Source: UBA5972 sp964637875 (lineage in GTDB: Bacteria > Pseudomonadota > Alphaproteobacteria > Rhodobacterales > Rhodobacteraceae). From it: a DNA stretch of 49,426 nt. The stretch covers positions 1-49,426 of the forward strand of contig CAZWXK010000016.1 in NCBI GenBank assembly GCA_964637875.1, in the 5' to 3' direction. Shown in pieces: positions 1-6,908 of the stretch (positions are counted from its first letter, which is position 1; every line of letters starts with the position of its first letter). The notes under the pieces are model-generated. The model searched no databases. It worked only from the letters and a program-made list of their open reading frames with translations, and was not told the DNA's origin. The translations under genes and the position numbers were made by a program.

Positions 1-1391
1 TCGAGGATCAGCTTCAACCGCGCGCCGGTCATTTCCACCCGATAGGCCGCCGGATAGGTCATGGCGGTGGCGTTGAACAGGTCTTCGCGGGTGATGTCCT
101 GCCCGGGCACCAGGCTGGGCCCCCAGCGGAACCCGGGCGAAAGCGCGATATCGGCCTCGCGCTCGTCGATCAGCGCGTTGCAGATCAGGTCATCCCAGGT
201 ACCATTGAAATTGCCGCGCCGGTACAGCAGGCTGTCGGTCTTGCCGATCACTTCGGTCAGTTGTGAAAGAAAGGGCGCGCGCTGCTCGTCGATCAGCGTG
301 GTGATCTCGGCATCCGGGCTGATGACATCGGCAAAGACAGGGATCAGCTTGTGCCGAAAGCCCATCATCCGGCCATTGCGCACGTCCAGATCGACGCGGC
401 TGACAAATTTTCCGTTCGAACCCGATGCGATGATGACCGTCTTTTCCACCAGAACGGGTTCCGGGATGGCGTCATGGGTATGGCCCGAAAGGATGACATC
501 GATGCCCTTGACGCGACCGGCCATCTTCTTGTCTGTGTCAAAGCCGTTATGGCTGAGCAGGACAACGAGCTCGGCCCCCTTCGAGCGCACCTCGTCCACG
601 GTTTCCTGCATGTGTTCCTCGCGGATGCCAAAGCTGTATTCGGGGAACATCCAGCCCGGATTGGCAATCGGCATGTACGGAAAGGCCTGTCCGATCACGG
701 CAATCTTGACGCCACCGCGTTCGAACATCTTGTAGGGGGCAAAAACGTCCGAAGGTTCGTCCCATTCCTTGTCGTATATGTTCTGGCCCAATGCGGCAAA
801 TGGCAGGCCGTCGACGATTTCCTGCACCCGCTCGCTGCCCAGCGTGAATTCCCAGTGGAATGTCATCGCGTCGGGTTTCAACGCGTTCATGACGTTGACC
901 ATGTCCTGCCCCTGCGTCTGATAGCAGGTATAAGAGCCATGCCACGTATCGCCACCGTCCAGCAGCAGCGCATCGGGCCTGTCCGCGCGAATTGCATTGA
1001 TTACCGTAGCCACGCGATCGAGCCCGCCCATGCGGCCATAGGCCCTGGCCAGCGCGGTAAAATCGTCATAGGTCAGGGCATAGGCCTGGGCGCTGCCGGC
1101 CTTGATGCCGTACAGCTTGCGAAAGGCGGCGCCGGTAACATGGGGGACCTTGCCACGATTCGCACCCACCCCGATATTGATTTCGGGTTCGCGGAAATAG
1201 ATCGGCTTGAGCTGCCCATGAATGTCGGTAACGTGAATCAGCGAGACATTTCCATAGGTTTCGAATTTCAGCAATTCGTCCTGGGTCAGGCGCTGCCCGG
1301 CCGCGAGACGCGCCCAGTTGCCAAAGGCGGAACTGCCATAGATGGCTGATGCAGCCATGGACGCCTGCAGAAAATCACGTCGGGAAATCAT
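1..1391 (-). CDS. soxB: SoxB, thiosulfohydrolase of the Sox complex (3' end cut by the window)
   Basis: SoxB is the periplasmic dimanganese hydrolase that releases sulfate from the sulfur chain carried on SoxY. I translated about 463 residues by hand from the ATG at 1391; the frame stays open to the window edge, so roughly the last 100 of the usual ~565 residues are missing. A twin-arginine signal (SRRDFL, residues 3-8) starts the protein. Metal and active-site motifs are TDIHGQ (55-60), GGDTWHG (146-152), the SoxB-specific HWEFTLG (about 179-185, replacing the GNHE of 5'-nucleotidases), LSHNGFDTDKK and SGHTHD, followed by the C-terminal-domain segment NGTWDDLICNALIDE. It is the fifth gene of the leftward soxXYZAB series and lies about 300 bp after soxA. 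Identity is very secure. Any soxCD genes would lie outside the window. Confidence 0.96.
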   Translation of the reverse strand, partial: MISRRDFLQASMAASAIYGSSAFGNWARLAAGQRLTQDELLKFETYGNVSLIHVTDIHGQLKPIYFREPEINIGVGANRGKVPHVTGAAFRKLYGIKAGSAQAYALTYDDFTALARAYGRMGGLDRVATVINAIRADRPDALLLDGGDTWHGSYTCYQTQGQDMVNVMNALKPDAMTFHWEFTLGSERVQEIVDGLPFAALGQNIYDKEWDEPSDVFAPYKMFERGGVKIAVIGQAFPYMPIANPGWMFPEYSFGIREEHMQETVDEVRSKGAELVVLLSHNGFDTDKKMAGRVKGIDVILSGHTHDAIPEPVLVEKTVIIASGSNGKFVSRVDLDVRNGRMMGFRHKLIPVFADVISPDAEITTLIDEQRAPFLSQLTEVIGKTDSLLYRRGNFNGTWDDLICNALIDEREADIALSPGFRWGPSLVPGQDITREDLFNATAMTYPAAYRVEMTGARLKLIL

Positions 1392-1689
1392 GTGGAGCAA
1401 CTCCTGTTGTCGTCTGTCCTTTTGTGTCATCCCGCCTTGCGCGGGCGGGACAGCGCATCAATCTGTCGGTCTCGTCCCTGCCTCGTCCCTGCCGCACGGC
1501 GTGACATCGAAAAACGCGTGCAGGGCGGGTTCACGCATGATGTCCGGGCCCCGGACCGATGGTGCCATGATGCGGCCCGGCGGCAACAGCGAGGGACCGA
1601 GGAGACAGCGGCATGCCGGTCACGGGCCAGGCACGGGCCAGGGGGCGCAAATCACGAGGGACCCGTCATGGGCCCCTCGCAAACACTGG
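1392..1689 (-). promoter_or_regulatory. soxA-soxB intergenic region with hairpins
   Basis: This 298-bp stretch contains no gene that I can support. Just after the soxA stop, 1656-1678 can fold on the transcript (minus) strand into a 9-bp stem with one G-U pair and a 5-base loop. It is not followed by a T-run, so it looks more like a processing or stability hairpin or an attenuator than a strong terminator. Two other dyads are present: 1542-1556 (7-bp arms, 1-base centre) and 1430-1450 (7-bp arms around a 7-base loop). The other visible sox genes are 11-30 bp apart, so soxB could be expressed at a different level or from its own promoter. I could not assign -35/-10 elements. Confidence 0.45.
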
Positions 1690-2553
1690 TCAGTTGCGCA
1701 CCGAGGGCGCCTCGACGGACAGCCCGTTGCCGCGCGAGGCGACATACAGCTCAAGCGCCTTGAACTCGTCCGAGCCCACCTTGTAGGGGGTTGCCCGGAT
1801 GTTCTTCATGCAGCCCTTGAAGCGCCCGTGAACCGAGTTCAGCTTGGCATTTTTCAGGCGATAGGCGGGAAAGCCGTTGATCTGGCCCTGCGACAGGTGA
1901 TCGGCCCGGATATACTTGCCGTAATTGTCCTCGTGGCAGTTGGAACAGGCCATGTCCAGCTGTCCGACACGGGTGTAGTACAGCTTTTTACCCAGTTCCC
2001 AGAACTTGCGCACGGGGCCGTCGGTCTTGACGTTGACCGGCATTCCGCGTGACTGCATCGAGATCAGCGCGACCATCGCGGTCAGTTGGCCACCGCCATA
2101 TTTCCACGGCTTGGCGCCCATGTACTTGACTCGACTTTCGTTGACATAGTCCTCGAGCGTCATCAGCTTGCCAAGCTTGGCATCCCACCGGGGCAGAACC
2201 GTACGCAGTCCCTTCATGCTGGATGGATCGCCATGGCAGTCGGCGCATGATTTCCCGACCGTCCCGTCCGGCGTGTTCCACGCGTCGCGGGCCTGTTCGA
2301 CAAAGATCATGCCGGGGTTGTCGAAATCGTCCATCTCAAGCGCCTGGGTTTCCTTTGAACGGAAAACCCAACCCGAATACAGCTCGCTCAGCGGTGAACC
2401 TTTGGGGGGGGTCTTGACGTGGGTGATGATCTTGACGGGGCCATTGTCGGTGTCGATGACCAGGTCGGTGGCCATACCCCCTGCCTGCGCCGAAAGGGCA
2501 AGCGCGGCAGCGAGGAAAGCGCCGATCATGGCCGTTCCTGTTGTTTTTTTCAT
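1690..2553 (-). CDS. soxA: SoxA, diheme cytochrome subunit of the SoxAX sulfur-oxidising enzyme
   Basis: With SoxX, SoxA oxidatively couples thiosulfate to the C-terminal cysteine of SoxY in the periplasm. The protein has 287 residues. A Sec signal peptide (MKKTTG, hydrophobic stretch, then SAQAGG) is followed by two CxxCH heme sites: CADCH at 103-107 and CSNCH at 203-207. Cys248, in KGCMKN, matches the conserved active-site heme ligand that carries the cysteine persulfide. Both heme sites are retained, so this is a diheme SoxA of the Paracoccus/Rhodovulum type. The ATG has a good GGGAG ribosome site and lies 30 bp after soxZ. A hairpin (1656-1678) follows the stop codon. Confidence 0.96.
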   Translation of the reverse strand: MKKTTGTAMIGAFLAAALALSAQAGGMATDLVIDTDNGPVKIITHVKTPPKGSPLSELYSGWVFRSKETQALEMDDFDNPGMIFVEQARDAWNTPDGTVGKSCADCHGDPSSMKGLRTVLPRWDAKLGKLMTLEDYVNESRVKYMGAKPWKYGGGQLTAMVALISMQSRGMPVNVKTDGPVRKFWELGKKLYYTRVGQLDMACSNCHEDNYGKYIRADHLSQGQINGFPAYRLKNAKLNSVHGRFKGCMKNIRATPYKVGSDEFKALELYVASRGNGLSVEAPSVRN

Positions 2554-2583
2554 GGCTTTAAACTCCCTGTTGTGTTGTTGTTT

Positions 2584-2913
2584 TCAGCCAATCTTGATGG
2601 ATTTCGCGGTCTCGTAGACCGAGCCATCGTCATCAACCCACTTGAATGCAAGCTTGCCTGGCTCGTCGATCTTCATCGAGAACTGGAAGAAGGGGTTGCT
2701 TGAAACCGCCGGCTGGATATCGGCCGAGAATACCGGGGTTCCGTTGAAGCGCGCCTCGAAGAAATTGATGATCTTGCGCGGGATCTTCTTGCCGGTTTTC
2801 TTGTCCTTGCGCTGACCGGATTCCATCTTGTGATTGATCAATGTCTTGACGGTGAAGAATTCGCCCGCCTTGACGGATTTCGGAACTTTCACACGAGGTT
2901 TGATTTTTGCCAT
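2584..2913 (-). CDS. soxZ: SoxZ, sulfur-compound chelating subunit of the SoxYZ carrier
   Basis: SoxZ (109 residues) is the partner of SoxY; the heterodimer carries covalently bound sulfur intermediates between SoxAX, SoxB and SoxCD. The frame is open 12 codons further upstream, but the ATG at 2913 begins the typical sequence MAKIKPRVKVPKS and has an AGGAA ribosome site. The immunoglobulin-like fold is suggested by the segments GEFFTVKTLINHKMESG and FNGTPVFSADIQPAVSSNP, both familiar from SoxZ. No signal peptide is present, as expected for a protein co-exported with Tat-dependent SoxY. The gene lies 25 bp after soxY and 30 bp before soxA, so it is clearly part of the operon. Confidence 0.95.
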   Translation of the reverse strand: MAKIKPRVKVPKSVKAGEFFTVKTLINHKMESGQRKDKKTGKKIPRKIINFFEARFNGTPVFSADIQPAVSSNPFFQFSMKIDEPGKLAFKWVDDDGSVYETAKSIKIG

Positions 2914-2938
2914 TTCCTGGGTCTCCGTATCCTTGGGG

Positions 2939-3367
2939 TCAGCCGCCACAGCCGCCGATTGTCACCTTCACGGCGTTGCTGGTTTTCTTGAATGTTCCAT
3001 CCGCCATCTTGGCCACGGCAATCACGTTCTGGGTGCCGGCCAGACGAATGCGGGTTGCCGCGGCAGGTTTTGCCATGGCGCCGAAATTGAAGGTGACGAC
3101 CCCCGGATTCGGGTTGCGCGTGGCGATGATCATGATGCTGACGGCGCCCGGGGCGGATACCGAGATCGGCACGGTATTGCCGTTTTCGGCAATCTCGGGG
3201 GTCGTCAGCTTGACGCCGCCCTCGGCGATTTCAGCGCCGCCGGTAAAGGCATTGATGGCCTCCTTGGTGGCATCATCCGATGCGGCCAGCGCGAAATCTA
3301 TGGGGACGAGGCTGACAGTGACGACAGCTCCACCAAGTGCCAGTGCTTGTCTTCTGGACAGGTTCAT
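2939..3367 (-). CDS. soxY: SoxY, sulfur-carrier subunit with C-terminal GGCGG
   Basis: SoxY (142 residues) carries sulfur intermediates on the cysteine of its flexible C-terminal arm. The final residues are IGGCGG with Cys140, the diagnostic GGCGG swinging-arm motif. The N-terminus MNLSRRQALALGG is a twin-arginine signal that would also take SoxZ to the periplasm. The body (VPISVSAPGAVSIMIIATRNPNPGV) fits the SoxY immunoglobulin-like domain. The start has a CGGAGA ribosome site 11 bp after the soxX stop codon, so the two genes are co-transcribed. Confidence 0.96.
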   Translation of the reverse strand: MNLSRRQALALGGAVVTVSLVPIDFALAASDDATKEAINAFTGGAEIAEGGVKLTTPEIAENGNTVPISVSAPGAVSIMIIATRNPNPGVVTFNFGAMAKPAAATRIRLAGTQNVIAVAKMADGTFKKTSNAVKVTIGGCGG

Positions 3368-3378
3368 GGATGTCTCCG

Positions 3379-3837
3379 TTACTTGAGTGTCTTGAGATAG
3401 GCGACCACATCCTCGACCTGCTGTGCCGTCAGTATGGTCTTGCCCTGGAATTTCTTCATGGTCCGCGCGCCGTTCTTGAGGCGGTAAAAGGATGGCATGA
3501 TGGTGCCTTCGAATGTCTTTTTCGAATCCACCAGAATTCCACGAAGTTGTGCTTCGTCATATCGCTCGGCGACGCCGTCGAGGACGGGGCCGATCTCGCC
3601 ATGGAACTGCTGTTCCGACAAGTCCGAGTTCTTGTGACAGGCCAGGCAGTTGCCCAGCTTGCGGTTGGCAAAGACCTTGCGGCCATTTGCAGGATCTCCC
3701 GGGGTACCGGTCAACGATGTGGCAACAGCACCGTTTGGTGCGAATACGACATCATCCGGGTTGACCACGCCGGCCGAGGCCAATGTTGCCATTGCGAGAA
3801 ATGACGCCGGGATGAGTGCCAGATGATACGGCTTCAT
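3379..3837 (-). CDS. soxX: SoxX, monoheme cytochrome subunit of SoxAX
   Basis: SoxX (152 residues) accepts electrons from the SoxA active site. A Sec signal peptide (to about ASAG, residues 20-23) precedes a single heme site CLACH (64-68). Met114, in GTIMPSFYR, is the expected distal ligand. The C-terminal TAQQVEDVVAYLKTLK is a typical class I cytochrome c helix. The ATG has a strong GGGAGG ribosome site. This is the first gene of the soxXYZAB unit. Its upstream region (3838-3990) carries two operator-like dyads and no soxW, which lies here in Paracoccus. Confidence 0.95.
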   Translation of the reverse strand: MKPYHLALIPASFLAMATLASAGVVNPDDVVFAPNGAVATSLTGTPGDPANGRKVFANRKLGNCLACHKNSDLSEQQFHGEIGPVLDGVAERYDEAQLRGILVDSKKTFEGTIMPSFYRLKNGARTMKKFQGKTILTAQQVEDVVAYLKTLK

Positions 3838-3865
3838 TTATTCCTCCCTGTTTCATGCCCGTTCA

Positions 3866-3880
3866 ATTCTATGTGAGAAT
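3866..3880. promoter_or_regulatory. Candidate SoxR operator 1 upstream of soxX
   Basis: A dyad with perfect 5-bp arms, ATTCT-N5-AGAAT, lies 29-43 bp before the soxX start codon. It resembles the ATTC/GAAT inverted repeats recognised by persulfide-sensing ArsR repressors of the SqrR/BigR/SoxR group. Its spacing is one base shorter than the second site at 3901. Function is inferred from soxR being 1.5 kb away and from the known binding of SoxR upstream of soxX in other sox loci. Confidence 0.55.
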
Positions 3881-3900
3881 CCCTTTTTACACAACAAAAA

Positions 3901-3916
3901 ATTCAAAGATGTGAAT
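3901..3916. promoter_or_regulatory. Candidate SoxR operator 2 upstream of soxX (ATTC-N8-GAAT)
   Basis: The sequence ATTCA-N6-TGAAT is a perfect inverted repeat and exactly matches the ATTC-N8-GAAT consensus I recall for Rhodobacter capsulatus SqrR, a close relative of SoxR. It lies 64-79 bp before soxX, in the AT-rich part of the intergenic region where the promoter is expected. Its centre is about 35 bp from the first site, so paired occupancy by SoxR dimers is possible. Confidence 0.6.
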
Positions 3917-3990
3917 ACGTCGGCAGTTTCCGGTCGTGCCGCAGCGGCCCGGTGTCGGCCCTGGCTCTGGCTCTTGCGGTCGGCCGGATG

Positions 3991-4728
3991 TCACCCGATC
4001 GTGGTCAGGCCAGGAAAATAGTCGATCAGGAATTGCGAGAGGCGGGACACCGTATTGGTTGCAATCAGAACCGCAAAGATGATCAGAAAGACGCCCATCG
4101 CCTTTTCGACATGGCCAAGATACTTCCGCTTGCGTTGCATCCAGTTCAGGAACGGACGGCAGAAAAGAGCGCCGATCACGAATGGCAATGTCATGCCAAG
4201 CCCATAGACCAGCAGCAAAAGGCCGCCGCGGGCCACGCTGTCCTGTGCGCTGGCAACCATCAGAACCGCCGCCAGCGCCGGCCCCACGCAGGGTGTCCAG
4301 CCAAAGCCAAAGGCAAGCCCGGTCACATACGAGCCGACAATGGTTGACGGCTGGCGCCGTGTTTCGAAGGTCGCCTGCCGATAAAGCAGCGGAATTTTCA
4401 GGATGCCGAGGAAATGCAGGCCGAACAGGAACAGAAGCGCGGCGGCGACATAGGACAGGGGGCGGATCAGGTCGCCAAACGCCTGGCCAAGGGCGGTCGC
4501 CGCCATTCCCATGAATACAAAGATCGTGGTCACACCGATGGCAAAGAAGATCGCCAGAACGAATAGACGGCGCTGGGCGCCAGGGGCGATTCCATCTTCG
4601 CGCAGTTCGGCCATGGAAATGCCCGCCATGTAGCAGAAATAGAACGGTACCAGCGGCAGCACGCAGGGTGACAGGAACGAAAGCAGCCCGCCAAGTGCCG
4701 CACCACCAAGGGATATGTCTAGAAACAT
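3991..4728 (-). CDS. soxV: SoxV, CcdA-type membrane thiol-electron transporter
   Basis: SoxV (245 residues) is a polytopic CcdA/DsbD-family protein that passes reducing equivalents from cytoplasmic thioredoxin to periplasmic thiol partners that keep SoxY and other Sox proteins reduced. The conserved cysteines are in LSFLSPCVLPLVP (Cys22) and GWTPCVGP (Cys147), the pair expected for CcdA, within about six hydrophobic segments. I chose the ATG at 4728 (AAGGAA ribosome site). An upstream in-frame ATG at 4758 falls inside the candidate operator and lacks a ribosome site. It is divergent from soxS. In Paracoccus soxV is followed by soxW, which is missing here. Confidence 0.92.
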   Translation of the reverse strand: MFLDISLGGAALGGLLSFLSPCVLPLVPFYFCYMAGISMAELREDGIAPGAQRRLFVLAIFFAIGVTTIFVFMGMAATALGQAFGDLIRPLSYVAAALLFLFGLHFLGILKIPLLYRQATFETRRQPSTIVGSYVTGLAFGFGWTPCVGPALAAVLMVASAQDSVARGGLLLLVYGLGMTLPFVIGALFCRPFLNWMQRKRKYLGHVEKAMGVFLIIFAVLIATNTVSRLSQFLIDYFPGLTTIG

Positions 4729-4754
4729 GGGTATTCCTTGCTTTGATCGCACAA

Positions 4755-4770
4755 TCATATTAGAATTTGA
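4755..4770. promoter_or_regulatory. Candidate SoxR operator between soxV and soxS
   Basis: The 75-bp divergent intergenic region contains an imperfect dyad, TCA-N-ATT-NN-AAT-N-TGA, with 12 of 16 positions symmetric. It is AT-rich in otherwise GC-rich DNA and centred between two divergent start codons. A SoxR site in the soxS-soxV region is known from other organisms. This one is a weaker match to ATTC-N8-GAAT than the sites upstream of soxX. Confidence 0.45.
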
Positions 4771-4803
4771 CTATGTAAACAACAGAAACCCGGAGACCAC
4801 ACC

Positions 4804-5178
4804 ATGCGGCCCCTCCTGTTCGTGCTTGCGACCGTCCTGATGCTCGTGCCCGCAACGCACGCTGCGCGTGCCGAGCTTCGTCTTGTCATGTTCCAGCAGG
4901 AGGGCTGTATCTGGTGCGCACTCTGGCGCAAGGAAGTGGGGGTCATCTACCCCAAGACAGATGAGGGAAAGCGCGCCCCGCTGTTGGTTCTGGATCTGTA
5001 TGAGCCGGTCCCCGAGAACCTCAAGATCAAGTCGAAGGCACGCTTTACGCCGACATTCGTACTGGTCAAGGATGGAGTCGAGCAGAGCCGGATCGTCGGC
5101 TATCCGGGCGAGGCGTTCTTTTGGGGCATGCTTGACAGGATGCTTGAGGATGTCGACAGGAAAGAGGGCGGATCCTGA
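4804..5178 (+). CDS. soxS: SoxS, periplasmic thioredoxin-fold thiol protein
   Basis: This 124-residue protein has an N-terminal signal sequence (hydrophobic residues 4-16, then THAARA) and a thioredoxin-like domain with the redox pair GCIWC (Cys35, Cys38). RFTPTFVLVKDG later in the protein contains the cis-proline loop. SoxS reactivates oxidised SoxYZ in Paracoccus, using electrons delivered across the membrane by SoxV. The gene is divergent from soxV, shares its 75-bp promoter region and precedes soxR. Identity rests on size, the CxxC motif and gene order. Confidence 0.9.
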   Translation: MRPLLFVLATVLMLVPATHAARAELRLVMFQQEGCIWCALWRKEVGVIYPKTDEGKRAPLLVLDLYEPVPENLKIKSKARFTPTFVLVKDGVEQSRIVGYPGEAFFWGMLDRMLEDVDRKEGGS

Positions 5179-5336
5179 AACGGCAGGGCCACGAATTTGC
5201 GGGTAAATGTTGAACTTCGCGGCTTCGTGTGGCAGTGGTTGCTGGAACAGCATTGACTTTCTGCCGCCACCAGCGCTTGTGGTCTGGCGGGTTCGACAAA
5301 CAACATGCCTCTGAAGCAGAGCAGGCGAGGCCGACA

Positions 5337-5726
5337 ATGCCCCTACCAGATTACGATCAAGGGCTGAGTGACCAGCAGATGGCCCTCATGATCGAGAATG
5401 CCGTGGGGGCGGCGGATTTCCTGAAGGCGGTTGCACATGAGGGGCGCCTGCTGATCCTGTGCCACCTGACCTCGGGCGAAAAATCCGTTTCCGATCTTGA
5501 AAACCTGCTGCATTCACGTCAGGCGGCCGTATCGCAGCAACTTGCCCGGCTGCGTCTGGAGGGTCTGGTCAAATACCGCCGCGAGGGAAAGACCATCTAT
5601 TATTCCCTGAATGACGACAAGGCGCGCAAGGTCATCGAGATGGTCTATGAGCTTTTCTGCTGCCCCGACGCCGAGGATGACGAGCCTGACGACGAACTGC
5701 AGGAAAAGCGGTCGGCAACAGGCTGA
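5337..5726 (+). CDS. soxR: SoxR, ArsR-family sulfur/persulfide-responsive repressor
   Basis: With the ATG at 5337 the protein has 129 residues. The frame is open further upstream, but that extension is not ArsR-like. A winged helix-turn-helix covers about residues 24-95 (SVSDLENLLHSRQAAVSQQLARLRLEGLV). Cys42 (ILCHL) and Cys108/109 (LFCCP) occupy the positions of the two sensing cysteines of SqrR/BigR-type repressors, which form a polysulfide bridge when sulfide or thiosulfate-derived persulfide is present. The C-terminus is acidic. It should repress soxVS and soxX transcription through the dyads at 3866-3916 and 4755-4770. It lies 12 bp before soxT. Confidence 0.9.
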   Translation: MPLPDYDQGLSDQQMALMIENAVGAADFLKAVAHEGRLLILCHLTSGEKSVSDLENLLHSRQAAVSQQLARLRLEGLVKYRREGKTIYYSLNDDKARKVIEMVYELFCCPDAEDDEPDDELQEKRSATG

Positions 5727-5738
5727 GTGGGGGACATC

Positions 5739-6785
5739 ATGGAACAACTTTCGGCGGGGATGCTGGCGGCACTGGTCGGTCTTGGCGGGGGAACCGTGCT
5801 GGGGCTGGCCGCCCGGCTGGGGGATTTCTGTACGCTTGGCGCCATCGAATCGGCCTTTTACGGTCAGAATCAGAAACGTATGCGCATGTGGGGGGTCGCG
5901 TTGGGGGTTGCCATCATCGGCACGTTCACACTGGCGCAAATCGGTATCCTCGATTTTCGCGCGACGTTCTATTATTCGCTCAAGTGGAACCCGCTTGCCA
6001 GTATCGTCGGGGGGCTGATGTTTGGCTATGGAATGGCCTATACGGGCAATTGCGCCTTTTCCAGCCTGGCACGCATCGGTGGCGGCGATCTGCGCGCGCT
6101 GGTTGCCGTCATCGTGATTGGCATCTTCAGTTTCATGACCCTGGGCGGGCCGATAGCGCCGTTGCGGACATTTCTTTTCCCGGAATCGCAGGCGACGACC
6201 ACGCAGGGAATTGCGCATCTTCTTTCGGGTTGGACATCGGTGCCGGCCTATGCCATCGCCATTGCCTTTGGCATTGCCCTGCTTGTGTGGGGATTGCGCA
6301 ATCGCGATCTGCGCAACGCCCCGGTGTCGATCTTCTGGGCGGCCATGGTCGGGCTTGCCATCGTCAGCGGCTGGTGGGGAACCAGCGCCATCAACGATGC
6401 CAGCCTGGGAGCGGTGGATGTGCAGAGTTATTCCTATACCGCGCCGCTCGGCCGGTCGCTGATTTTCCTCATGACCTCGACCGCAGGCGGCATAAACTTT
6501 TCGGTGGGGTCGGTGTCCGGCGTCATTCTGGGGGGGTTCCTGGGATCGCTGATCAAGGGTCATTTTCGCTGGGAGGCCTGCGAGGATGCGCAGGAGCTGG
6601 GCCGTCAGATGTTCGGCGCGGCCATGATGGGCGTTGGCGGTGTCATCGCCCTGGGTTGCACCATCGGGCAGGGCCTTTCGGCATTCTCGACGCTTACCTA
6701 TTCCGCCCCCGTTGCGTTGGCCTCGATCGTTGTCGGTGCACTGATCGGATTGCGCCGCCTCGTTTCCGGGTTTCAGCCCGAGTGA
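5739..6785 (+). CDS. soxT: YeeE/YedE-family (SoxT-type) sulfur-compound transporter
   Basis: This 348-residue integral membrane protein has repeated YeeE/YedE modules. Related TsuA of E. coli imports thiosulfate using three essential membrane cysteines. Here Cys31 (GDFCTLGAIE), Cys105 (YTGNCAFSSLARIGGG) and Cys307 (ALGCTIGQGLSAFS) fall in the equivalent conserved signatures; Cys281 is additional. The ATG at 5739 follows a run of five G's at ribosome-site distance; a GTG at 5727 directly after the soxR stop is an alternative. Its place directly after soxSR matches soxT of other sox loci. It may import a sulfur compound that signals to SoxR or feeds assimilation. The substrate is inferred. Confidence 0.85.
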   Translation: MEQLSAGMLAALVGLGGGTVLGLAARLGDFCTLGAIESAFYGQNQKRMRMWGVALGVAIIGTFTLAQIGILDFRATFYYSLKWNPLASIVGGLMFGYGMAYTGNCAFSSLARIGGGDLRALVAVIVIGIFSFMTLGGPIAPLRTFLFPESQATTTQGIAHLLSGWTSVPAYAIAIAFGIALLVWGLRNRDLRNAPVSIFWAAMVGLAIVSGWWGTSAINDASLGAVDVQSYSYTAPLGRSLIFLMTSTAGGINFSVGSVSGVILGGFLGSLIKGHFRWEACEDAQELGRQMFGAAMMGVGGVIALGCTIGQGLSAFSTLTYSAPVALASIVVGALIGLRRLVSGFQPE

Positions 6786-6790
6786 TGACC

Positions 6791-6825
6791 GGATGATATC
6801 GGGATGATATCGGGGGCTCTGCCCC
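6791..6825 (+). terminator. 11-bp tandem duplication and GC hairpin after soxT
   Basis: Two perfect copies of GGATGATATCG (6791-6801 and 6802-6812) directly follow the soxT stop. A short GC hairpin comes next (6813-6817 with 6821-6825, 3-base loop). It is followed by TCTTGCCCTTTG rather than a clean T-run, so termination is only possible. The gene-free stretch runs 6786-6908. Confidence 0.4.
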
Positions 6826-6908
6826 TCTTGCCCTTTGCCGGATGATTCGCCTAACTGTCGCCCGTAAGGCCCCGGTCCGCTCGGTCGGGGCAAGCTGGGA
6901 GAATCTCG

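Noticed and set aside
4729..4758. Longer N-terminus for SoxV starting at 4758
   Set aside because: The upstream ATG has no ribosome site and lies in the candidate operator; the ATG at 4728 has AAGGAA at good spacing.
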